Origin: Liolophura sinensis
Taxonomy: Eukaryota > Mollusca > Polyplacophora > Chitonida > Chitonidae
Direction of reading: 5' to 3'
Assembly: GCF_032854445.1 (NCBI RefSeq)
Contig: NC_088301.1
Span: forward strand, 56,556,512 to 56,620,511
Length of the DNA stretch: 64,000 bases
Below the pieces are notes generated by a model. That model did no database searches. It had not been told where the DNA came from and was given only the letters and a program-made list of their open reading frames with translations. A program made the position numbers and the translations under genes. Below, piece after piece: positions 50,301 through 61,000 of this stretch. Position 1 is the first letter of the stretch; each line of letters starts with the position of its first letter.

Positions 50301-51237
50301 AGAATCTTCTTTAGGGAGGGCTGGCATGAATTCTTTCTTAAGGCAACCAGATACATCATTTGTCAGGCCTGAAACTTCATTGACTAGAGCAGCTAACCCG
50401 TCTCTGTTGAGACCTGGCACAGAGGACTTGTTTGCCCGTGATGCTATGGGTAGACCGGTCTCCCGAAGCCCGTTTCACGGAGCATGGACTGGTCAGGAGA
50501 TTAGACCAGCTCACTGGAATCAGAACCCTTACCTTCAGCGGCCAGTGGACCGCACCACAAACTCTGCTACACCCGCTTTGTTGGGAACCGAGAGGGACTT
50601 CACATTTGACCCTAGCAGGTCTATCCCAGATCAAAACGTATTCAGCAATCTCACATCTCAGCAGCATGAGTTGCCCCGTGATACTCCTTTTCAACTTGAA
50701 AGGTTTGACCTCAGCTCTTACTTTGGCACTCACCCCTACAGTGCAACACCTGCGCTAGAATATGGACATGCAACATGTGGAGCAAACCAAAAAGCCTTTG
50801 AAGATCGTTTAAGGCAGCCTTCTGCAGTTCCTGATTTACGGGGCTTACCGCAGCCCCCTTCAACAGACATGTTAAACCAGTTCTGTGGAATCAATGTTAA
50901 TCCATCCTTTAATTTGGACAAGTATATGTATGCCCGTGACCCTGTCTATAGACCACAGCATGTCACAGGTACAAGTGAAAGTGCTTTTCTCAGTCACACA
51001 GCCCCTACTCAACCGACATATTTTAGCAGGGACTACACGGGTAGGACTTTATACCCCCAGAGCAACCCATATGCGCTGATGGATGACCGTCAGTATGGCA
51101 CGGCGTCCAAACTGACTCACCCTGCTGGTGTGCAGCAGGACAGAGACCTTATGGGCAGGAGAAGCACAACCAATGACAACCAGATTCAAGATCCTTATCG
51201 ACGCTCTGTCATATATAATGTTATGAACAGATTTTGA
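39813..51237 (+). CDS. Large 12-finger C2H2 zinc-finger protein (two coding exons)
   Basis: Exons are 39813-41385 and 47773-51237. Allowing three one-base frame corrections, they give about 1,680 residues. It is likely a nuclear DNA-binding regulator. Residues 1-230 are basic and polar with KKKRK-type nuclear signals. Twelve zinc fingers follow from about residue 233 to 585: ten in the first exon (two of them C2HC, ending HLKIC and HMSEC) and two in the second. The intron splits the linker HTG|ERKY. A Lys/Ser-rich then strongly acidic region follows, then Pro-rich sequence and a long Arg/Pro/Thr tail ending YNVMNRF. The last finger (KCELCSFTCKQKSSLKWHMG) resembles the fourth finger of vertebrate ZFP91-type proteins, from memory; I cannot name an orthologue. 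An in-frame TGA at 39774 precedes the ATG. Confidence 0.85.
41445..42613. mobile_element. Non-autonomous DNA transposon with terminal inverted repeats, hAT-like
   Basis: The left end CCGGGGTAGAAAT and right end (reverse complement) CAGGGGTTGAAAT are inverted repeats. Both continue into a subterminal GCCTGTC motif. The element is flanked by the same five bases, ATGGA, at 41440-41444 and 42614-42618, as expected for a target-site duplication. It is about 1,169 bp with no transposase frame, so it would be non-autonomous. A SINE fragment at about 41988-42050 is nested inside it. The hAT assignment rests only on the CAGGGGT-like end and the duplication length. Confidence 0.65.
41988..42050 (-). 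mobile_element. SINE tail fragment nested in the transposon
   Basis: Contains TATTTATTTATTTGACTGGT, GTTTCACGCTGTACTCAA and a degenerate ATATGACGTTGGC. It resembles the tail half of the main SINE, on the - strand. Confidence 0.6.
42619..47772 (+). other. Remainder of the zinc-finger gene intron
   Basis: AT-rich intron with no supportable exon. It holds a SINE at 46011-46164. Several open frames of 60-130 codons have no recognisable domain. Confidence 0.6.
46011..46164 (+). mobile_element. SINE in the zinc-finger gene intron
   Basis: GTGAGTTCAAATC at the left is B-box-like. It is followed by CACTTGTACGTGGGAAGGTC, CAGATGGTCGTGGGTTTCCA, GCAGGCCGCCGTC and the tail GCGTAAAACACCAATCAAAT. Orientation is +; the front of the head is missing or degraded. 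Confidence 0.8.
47773..51237 (+). CDS. Zinc-finger gene last exon, with three frame breaks
   Basis: The acceptor CTTGTCAG precedes 47773. The frame opens ERKYRCEWEGCGKAFRHADN (finger 11), then finger 12 ending HMGKRH. As written, the frame must shift three times: between about 47990 and 48000 (TTGGG), where one base is missing; at 48340-48351 (AAAAAAGAAAAAAAGG), where one base is extra; and at about 49706-49716 (CCACCCCCC), where one base is extra. After each shift the predicted protein continues with matching composition, giving a Lys-rich block, an acidic block and a Pro-rich block, and ends at TGA 51235-51237. Consensus errors in the assembly are more likely than a pseudogene, because the rest stays open over more than 3 kb. 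Confidence 0.8.
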
Positions 51238-54200
51238 ACAGGTTTTCCTTGAACTTGACATTGCCATTGGGATCTTTGCTTTCACGGATTAACTGTTGAC
51301 ACAGACTGTGTAGACTATGGTCTTTACTAGCCATACCCTGCTGTCCTTTCTGCTGTCTTTATTATGTGCTTCACTTATCTGCTGAAGTGTACAAAAAGAA
51401 AACTTACCATATGTAGATAGATATACATGTAGCAGTAAAGTGACAAGTCCTCTGTACCCCTGGATGGGTGTACTAACTTTTTTTGTTGTAGTTAGGATGT
51501 ACGTACATGTATTTGTAAATATGTCATTATATATATGAACATAGTGTGATTTACAATGTTTTATAAAGCAATCGTCTCACTTTGACACATTGACAGTCCA
51601 TTGTGTAAAGTGTGGGCAGCATAACCGCCTTGTTCATTTAGGTAAGCAGTTGTACAAGGCTTGTTTCTCAGTGTGTAAAATTTTTGGGAGAATCTTGTTG
51701 GTTAATATGTGTACACGTGACTCTGTCCAGGTTTTCTGTTGTAAATGCTGTAAAGGCTTTTATGTTTACTGCACTGTGTATATCCCATGCACTATGACAA
51801 GTACAGTTTGTTGTAATTTGCCACTGGAATCTGTTGTTAGTGTCGACTGAGTATTTGTATACGCAATGAAGTAGGGTAGGTGCGTCACAGAATAATTTTC
51901 TAGGATAGTTTGCATTTTGATCTTTCTAGAATTACACTTGATGAAATGTTGTCACGTAAACATGTATAGCAGAAGGTTTTGCGATCCATTGTAAGCTAGG
52001 CACACTATTATTTATTTATTCAAATGGAAATATACTTCAGGTGTCTCATAGTACTAACTTCAATGATTTTTCAGAATTATACCAATTTGAGTTTCTTCCT
52101 GAAGTTATAGACAAACAGCTAAGTGTACGGGTAGTCTTTCAAGTGACTTTAAAATGGCTCTTCTCTCCGTCAAGGTTATTATCATCCAATATATTTATAT
52201 ACATCTTAATGTATATTAAAGTGAACATAAAGTCTGCCACTATATATACATAGAAAAAATGATATTTTACACAGTTATCACAGAAAAATACCTAAAAAAT
52301 CTGTAAGATTTTGAAATCCAAGAAGATGAGATCCGCTTGTTCCCACGAAGATTGCCCTGACCAAGCCCGAGCGCTAAACTAAAAGAAAAAATCAGACCTT
52401 TGAAATTCGTATGAGGCATATTTGTTTTTATTTTCTCATTGTCACATTGTTTAATACCGATGGTACAATACCTACAGCTGTTGCAGATAGCTATAACATG
52501 GCAAAATAGCGTCAGGTAGGCAGTGATGATCATTTGCTATTTATTTTCTTGATAAACAGTGTAGAATTTTTAAAATATATTTAGAACATTTCTGGAATGC
52601 TACTTTACTAGTTAATTCAGATTTAGTGGCTGGCTTTATGTTCACTTACATTCTAAAATAACAAACTTGTATTTGTTGGAATTACAATGTATTAATTTGA
52701 ACAAGAAAATATTTTGTCTATTACTATTCATTATTGCAATTTCATAATTTAGATATATATTTAGAATATTCATTTATTCAGATACTAATCTGGTAAGGTA
52801 GTTTCAGCCATGCCCTACCTTTTTTTGTGGAAGTCTTGAGCAAATAATTAAGGGGGAGAATATTCAGCTGTGATGCCTGGTTTTGATTTGCTTTGTTAAA
52901 GTATTCAAATAAACTCCTGAAATGCCAGGTTAAGATTATCCTTGCCATGACCGGGAAAAGAGTCCATTTTTAGTTTGATTGATGCATTGACACAAGGTCA
53001 AAACATTTCCAAGCCATTGTCTTAAGTTAACTACACAAAACTACTTTTGGCAAATAATTTTTTTGCAATTAAGCTCTAATACGTCATGATGACAGTTGCT
53101 CAAGTGAAAATTATGACACTTAGTGTGATTGCCAATATAGTGTTGGATTCAGGGCCTGCATTCATGCAACTGAGAATTCTATTTCCTTAAATACTGCTAG
53201 TTAAGTTTTTAATTTTGGGTACCGGTACCAACAGTCAATGAGTTTTCCTGTACATGTAGGTTAATTAGAGTCATGTATTTTCTTGTTTTTCTTTGCAACT
53301 TATCGTAAGACTTTTCTGAGTAGAAGTCTTTGGAAAGCAGCACATTTAAGGATTTTGTTTTTCAGGTGACTTGAATTATGGAATTTTCGTTTTCTGTAGT
53401 AGAAAAAAAAAAAACCTCTTTGAAAAATTTACATTTTTGTTATATATCACTTGTTTTACATGACTATGCTCACCCTGTTAGCAATATTTTTTCTAAGGAA
53501 TTTTCCAGTGAAAAAGCTTGGGCACACTTGATCATTGAAATTTGAAATTTTTCTGAGGTACATGTAATTCTGTTATACGCATAAATGTACCATTAGGAGG
53601 GGTTGCGACTTTAAGGTTTTAATTACATCAAGTTGTAAGAAATGTAAAAATGTAAATGAACTATAAAATTACTTCTCCATGATTGCTTTTCCTGCCTCCA
53701 ATATTAAACAATATACTATTTCAAACATTTGTCTTTGGGGCAGAAATCATGTACATATTATTTCATATTGGTTTTGTATGCATGTATTTTTTTCTCGTTA
53801 TTGTGTGTGAAGTACATGAATCATAGCTTGCATATTGTTAGTGAATAGAAAAGTCACAGTGGTAGCTGAGCTGATGATTAGGAAGGTAGTCTTGAAACAT
53901 TTATGATTGCCGTCAATTATAAACAAAAATGCCATATAATATACATTTATTAATGTCATATGACTAACAAGTTTTTAATCTTTCCAAAGTCTATATTAAT
54001 TAGTGGGATGTGGATGTGGTATAGAAAGCAGGAAAACCAGGAAGGTTTTTCTCCCTGGTTTTTAAGACTTGTATAGGTGCTATGTTATTGTGCCACCATT
54101 TTATACTGTATGTGTCTCACTCGTTTTCATACCCATGTATTATTGTATTGACCATTTTGTTAAGTCACTTTTTAGTGACCCTGTATGATGTTTTTCTATT

Positions 54201-55890
54201 CAAATTTTTATTGCTGGATTACTTGTTGAACAATATCTATGTGTTATAATATCCACTATTTTACTGCAGTTGCTATATTACCACTTTTTATGTTCTCTCT
54301 TTTTTTTTTTTTTAATTATTTTTGTTTTGAATAGAAAAGCTGGCAGCAGTAGCTTTGCCTTGCACCTAAGGAATTTCTCATTTAACGGAAGTTGCTGTGT
54401 TTGTATAGAAAAATCGAACAAAGATAAACTTTTGTAGCCAGTGCCACACTGGTAGTTGATTTAATGGCAATCCCTTGTTGGGGAATCGTATTGATTGTAA
54501 ACACAGGATGTGATTGGACTATGTACTCTTTTCCATCCGGAAATTTTACCTCATTTTCAAATGTATCCTTTTATATGTTGCATACTGAATGTGATTTAAG
54601 TTTTCCCCCCTGAATTTTGCTGAAATTCACCTTGACTGGGCTGGAGTGTTTGTGGAATGTGTTGTTAATGATATGGACATTTATACTTACTTTTATGTTA
54701 TCCTTAGCTCCTGCTGTTCTGTTTTGCTGAAAGCCTGTTACTCTGTTTGGTATACTTGTGATGGCGTATTATACACGTATATCTGTGGTGATATTTGTTA
54801 GTGCGATGGCTTCTCATTTCTCTGGGTTGATGAGTGACTGACAGTATCTGTTCTGTCTGTTCCTGAATACCTGTTGAGATCATGTGGTTTGTGTTAGGAT
54901 TGTTCATTGTTATTCCTTCTGTAAGCGTCTCATGTCTTTATTACACATTAAACTCGGGAAATGCATTACTTTAGTCATAAACACCAACCAAACTTGAGTC
55001 TTCCTCTTAATTTTCACCATGTGACATCATAATTCTTTTAAGTTTTGAACAGTGGTCAGAATAGGCGATTAAAATCTGTGCTAAGTGTTCACCCTCTGAA
55101 GATACAGCAAACTGTACTCGGTGGCTGCACCAGAACTGAACTATTTAGTAAGGGGGGAGGAAAAAAAAACACTGAAAACACTGATGAATTTTGTCAGTGT
55201 TACGATTCTCAGCTGTAAATTGATCAGAGTACTGATATCCTTGAATAATATTTTTGAAATAAAACAGAAAATGCCTACCAACAACATACATTTTATAACC
55301 CATGTTAGGAAACTGAAACTTGTTTCAATTTTTTTTTAACTAAGTGTGACAAAAGTTTTCGTGGTTTTGGCTATCCAAAAAAAAAAATTTGAAAAAAAAC
55401 CGGGCTTTAATGGAGACAGTAACCTTGGAAATTGAGAACTGTCCTGTGCAAGTCCTCTTAAGATTTCCTCTATGGTCATTTTCAACATTTGTGAAAAATG
55501 GTTTCTATCATTTTGCTCAATTGTTTTTGTTTCATCTGGTGTGAGTTTTTCGTCTTGAGGTTAACAATGATTACCTGGAAGCAACTGTACAGCCATGCAT
55601 ATGCATGCAAAACTTCCTTAATATGCAGGTTTTGAAGGTCCATAAATTCATACAGTATGGAGTTTTCATGTTTATGTTTGTCACTGCATGGTCATAAATG
55701 TTTTTTGCACTTCTTGGCTGGCTGGCTTGCATTCTTAATAAATCAGTGTTATCAAGTGGAGACTTCTATTAGGTGTTTGTAATGTGACAAAAAGTTTTGT
55801 ATGTAGCCATTTTGTAAAGTTTCTTTTAGAAAGAAATTGCCTTAGATCATATTGTTTGAAAAGTATAATAAAAGTATTGACAAAATTGTA
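51238..55890 (+). other. Probable long 3' UTR of the zinc-finger gene
   Basis: AT-rich, repeat-poor and without an exon. AATAAA occurs at 52908-52913 and 55867-55872. The second is followed by a change in sequence character and is a reasonable end, making a 3' UTR of about 4.6 kb. Alternative polyadenylation at the first is possible. Confidence 0.45.
55867..55872 (+). terminator. Candidate polyadenylation signal AATAAA
   Basis: AATAAA within AAGTATAATAAAAGTATTGA, at the end of the repeat-poor stretch downstream of the zinc-finger gene. Confidence 0.35.
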
Positions 55891-57458
55891 ACAACCAAAC
55901 TGTTCGTTCTTTGGGTTCCCTTGAATTTTCCCTTTAGTTGCAATCCTATTTCTCCTGTGGTTTCACATATTTAAAGAGCAATTTTAATAAAGAATTTGTG
56001 CAATGTGCAGATGTTAAATGTTACAGGTTAGCAACATAGTTAATCTAGGTTAAACAAGTCTTGGGTATGGATAGTACTGTCATAAACTTGGGCTTTCAGT
56101 ACACTGACCATTATGGAAGATTTCAGTGCATATGGTGTCTTCATATACGGCTGGTCAATCAATTTATCACTGATGTTTGATGATCAGATTTCAGTGTAGA
56201 ATCAAATTTGTGGCCCTATCATTTCCAAGTATGTTAATAGCACAGATTCCGGAATGCATGTAAAAGAGAATTAGAGAAATACTTCCAACTAAGCAGAAAT
56301 GTGAAAAGAGTTTGAAAACTTTCCAGCTGTACGTTTAAAGCCCAAATACCACTTGGTAGGATTTAAGAAGGTAGTTCATGTGGTAACGCACATAATCAGG
56401 ATAGAGAATGTCTGGAATCGACAGATCTGGTTCCTTCACCGATCTTTGCATTTTAGGTATGACATCTGTAACACATCAGAGTGATGTCCCTGTGTGATGA
56501 GATGTTGCTTTCGAGCAAAATAGGGTCAGACCCAATTTTAACAGTGTTACCAGTATAGAGAAAATTCAACAAGGTTAGGTAATTCTTCTGAATTATTCTC
56601 TCGGGTGTGATTGAGTCAAGGACTGCCCAAACACATGTACATGTAAACGATAAGCCAGTTTCCCTACCATGCTGTAAAGCAACAACTTTATTTTCATTGG
56701 GATGTCACTCTGTTGTCACAACTGGTAAACCGTGTATTGGGCTTAACTGAGTTTATCAAAAATACCCTGCAAAAGACCCATCAATTCAGTGCTGAAGGTC
56801 AATGCATTGTTTGTCATTATTTTAGAACAGCTGAACAAAGGGAAATAACCTAGTGAACAGACGCTCAGCCCTGCTGCAGGATACCGGAATAAAATATGCC
56901 CTCATGTGAGTGTTGTCCAATGAAAACAGGAATATTTTGTCTGATGCAGAAGGATTAGCGCTGTACTTGCATTGGAGGAGGTGCATGTACCTGTCAGCTA
57001 TCAACAAATCTATTGATGTAGTCTGGGAAGGCTTCACTTAACCTAGGAGGAACTGTATTCATGTAACATGTGACCCCGCCGGCCTTCAGGACAACAAGAA
57101 TGAGCCATATATTTTTTAATCCCATGAGGTGAAGCTAGTGTGAATTAAGCAGGACCTTGAGCCATTATTACTGCAAAAAATGATTGTTGTCCAACATATG
57201 CAATGTTACAATGTATTTGTTTTGTCCTGAGACATCCTAATGTTGACCCTGGAAACAAACGTTTGACGTCAATAAAATGGTAATTGAGGTCTTTCTGCCC
57301 GGTGTTTGACTGGTACCCACCGACAGTGCTCTGAACTGGTACAATCTAGATTAGATTACACTAAAAATAGGGCAAAACAGAGATAAAACTATAAGAAGTT
57401 GGGCTGTTGTGAAAAAAAATAATTCCAATAAAGTTAACAAAGGTTGTAAAAAAAAATA
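55891..57458. other. Intergenic stretch between convergent genes
   Basis: No exon or repeat family is evident. An additional + strand AATAAA is at 57427-57432, about 30 bases from the - strand signal at 57459. Confidence 0.4.
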
Positions 57459-57464
57459 TTTATT
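57459..57464 (-). terminator. ISY1: Candidate ISY1 polyadenylation signal
   Basis: TTTATT on the + strand, AATAAA on the - strand, about 510 bases beyond the ISY1 stop codon. Confidence 0.45.
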
Positions 57465-57971
57465 TACATTTATATACAAATGATAAATGAATGCTAGAAT
57501 TCACCAGAGTAGGCCTTCTTAGGATGTTGATAAAACAAAAGCCAAGTGTAAGTTCTGATAATAGAAGGCGATGGAGAGTAGATTCGCCATGCAGTCTGCA
57601 GCTGACAACAAATGTTCATCACAGTGTCTCATTCCTTCAAGATTTTCCCTCCAATTGACACAAAAACGAATGAATTTACACTGATGCCAACAAAACTAGC
57701 ACATCACAGCTCCGCAAATAACTGGAAGCAAAGTATGATAAGTCGGTTCCCCAAATGTCCTCACTGAGACTGACCTGCGTGCGAGTTCCAAACCTTGGCC
57801 AAAGCTGCAGAATGCTGAACTGGAAGACAACCTCATTGATGGTCCTTTCTTGCCTCAAAGCACTACCAGTTACCTCCCCCTAGAAGCAGTGTGGTGCTGA
57901 TCCAGCTGAATTTGATCAGGAGCCAGCTACAGGTATGAATATATGTCTCTGTTAAAGAACACGCATAGTGG

Positions 57972-58079
57972 TCATAATCCTAGTAATGTTTTTGCCTCAG
58001 ATGCTTCTGCCTGTAAACTTTCACTTGCATATTGCTGCAACAACTCCATCTTTTTACGGTGTACCAATGCTTCCTCAAT
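57972..58079 (-). CDS. ISY1: ISY1 last coding exon
   Basis: 108 bases encoding IEEALVHRKKMELLQQYASE through AKTLLGL and the stop TGA. The acceptor is TTTTTTCAG. Confidence 0.92.
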   Translation of the reverse strand: MEEALVHRKKMELLQQYASESLQAEASEAKTLLGL

Positions 58080-61000
58080 CTGAAAAAACAACAACAAAAA
58101 ACAAAAAAAAAATGAGAGTATTTGAACTTTTTCTCTCCCCAGGCCATATAAGCACCGTCAACCAATGCGTCCTACTTGTACATCAGCTATGGAGTACTTG
58201 TGTACTCTGATTGACTGGAGTTTCACATGATGTATCAAGTTTGACATTTTCCATGCCAAACAATACGACTTTAAAAACATACCAAACCATGCAAAAATGT
58301 TACAATGTCCCTTGAAATCACATTAAGAAAACTTTTGTTCTGTGTCTTTGAAAAATTTGCTGAAGTCATTATTTGTCTGTAGTTATTTCAGGAAACTCAG
58401 CTGAATATTGTGTATGTCAGGGAAATAAAGATGCTATTGCATAAAGGCAAAATACTCAAACTCACTGGTTCATCTTATTTCTATTTATTTAACTCTTGTT
58501 TCAATCAACATGGAAATATTTTTTAAGATGGGCAGGTTTTTGGATGGAGGAAACCTGAGCATCCAATTTATGACAAATTGTCTTCTCAACAGAACAACTG
58601 AGCCAGCTTTGTAATGAACAGGGGTCAATTGACTGTGGTGAGAACAGGTCCCAGATGTTCAAAACTGTACTAAGACTTACCTTAATTCCTCAACCTCTTG
58701 TGTAAGAGCAACTTTCAGTGCAGTTTATACACATTTTTAAACTACACTGGGTGGATTGGCCAATTTCATGGCTTACAAAAAGTACACAGAATAGTCCCTT
58801 TAGAATAAGCTTGAATAAACACCTTGCCAACAAGCGAAAAGAAGAATTACAGTAAGCCAGGTATTAACATTAGCCCAAACTAAAGTGTCGTTTACTTTGT
58901 ATTGGGAAGAGGCTGCTACGAAGACATAAGCCTAGCTTACCTTTAATATGAACAACTGGCCCCGGATATTTAACTGAAGGCCCAGCGAGGACCCCTGGTT
59001 CACCCTATGCATAATGTGTAGAAATGTTTTCATAACGTTTCATAATCTTCTCGGTTCTGCCAGATTTACTTCAGTTCAAAAGCTGTCCTTTATTTCGCAC
59101 GTGAAATTATCTGAGTACAGTACCAACACCAAATTATACTTATCATAGTTAAGAAGGGTAAGAATAATGCAAATATAGTTTTACCTCTTTCTGTGAAGGT
59201 ACCGGGACATGCGCAATGAAATGTTGGGGTTTCTCCTCTACCTTCTTCGGTAAAGCTTTTTCTTCATCATCAGACTGGTAAAGGTAAAATTGAAAAGGGA
59301 AATCAGCCTTAGTAAAATATAAAACACTTGTACAACATAAGGTTATATGAAATGAGAAAAAAGATACATGACATGATGCCAATGAGTTTCTCATATATGA
59401 ACAAAGGTGTCCGTTCACAATGTATGCTGTAATAATTTCAAGTTACAGAAACAATATGTAAATTACTCACTTCTTCATTAACAAAGTAAATGTCTTCCTC
59501 TTCCCCGTCTTCAGCTTTGGAACTCTCTCCCCTGAGAATGGCCTCTTTTTTTGATTTCCACTCTGCAACTTTTGCTTCCACAGCTACACAATGAAGGTAA
59601 AAGTTATTGTAAGGAATATATGGATATGTGATACCAAAAGCTGGGAGTCTTGAGACCATAGGGTTAGCCAGCTACCAGTACATTTATCCACTCGGATGAG
59701 TGAGGCACAGATCAGTGCTACTGAGTTTACCTGTCACCACAAGGGAGAGAGAGGAAAAAAACAAAATTTGGACTTTAGGCCAGGTGCAATTTGGGAGTTC
59801 TTCAGCAGGCCACAAATTCGTTTGGGACAAATTCGTGCTACTTTCCAGATGACTTATCAGAATTATCACAAAATTTACAGCACTTCAAAAAATGATGAAA
59901 CTAACCAAGTTTTTCCTGCTTCTGCTCTAACGGCACTAATACCCCATCATCTTCATCCCGGTAACCATAGTAATCTGCGTCTATGTCCTTCATGAGCTCT
60001 GCTCTTGTCTTTCGTGGTGCAGACAAAGCTACAAAATAAACATAACAGAAATACCATACGCCTTTCCTTGTCACTCAACAGACACATATAACATATACAT
60101 GTATTCATAAATATTTATAATAAAAAGTAATTGACCATAAATATGTTTCTTCCTCAATCAAATTCAAAGTCCCAATAAACACAATTTGGGCTTTCAAGTA
60201 ATAACCATTACAGCCTTGTGTACACTTATTTTCAATGAAATGCTTTCGTTTACTATTCCATGCAAAATCTTAAAAATTCAGTGGACATTCAAAGAAAATT
60301 TTTTACTTACGCTCTTGTTCAAATAGTTCTTTTACCCCAGGTAGTTCCTTGGCAGCTCCAAAATATCTGAAAACAAATGAAGTTGTCATACAGAGAGGGC
60401 CTTTAAGTATGGTTTCATAACATATGGGCAGTTTTGATTGGTAAAGGTTCTAGAGGAAACAAGCAAGGCATGATTTGGGTTTATTCCAAAAAACTACTGT
60501 CATTTATCTTACCTCTGGCAAATATGACGATGGTGCATAAATTTAGTCCTAAGCAAAGGTAATAAACAAATTTTGTCTTACTTGTATCCTTTATTTCCAG
60601 GCACTTCTTTTCCTTCATGGTCCAACATCCTTGGTCCTATTTTCTACATGCAAACATAACAACAACTGTTGTATATCAAAGTCCAGAGAACAAAAATACT
60701 ATTTTAAACAAGCTTAAACCCATTATGCCTGGGTCTGAGAGTTCTACTGAGAAAGAGAAAGGCATAGAAAGGCATTCTAAGGTTTGAATGCACAGTATAA
60801 GCCAAGACTGAACAGAGATCAAGATTTTTATCTCCATGCGGCTTATGATCTCTTAATTCTCCAAAATGACCCATAACCCCACTGAGTCTAAACCTGTAAA
60901 TCCCTCAATCCCAGAATACTGTTTAATCACATCTATCCTTTGTTCTACGTGTTGTCATTTGGTTCTCTAGTTGTTATATTTAACCTCTAAAGTTTGTATA

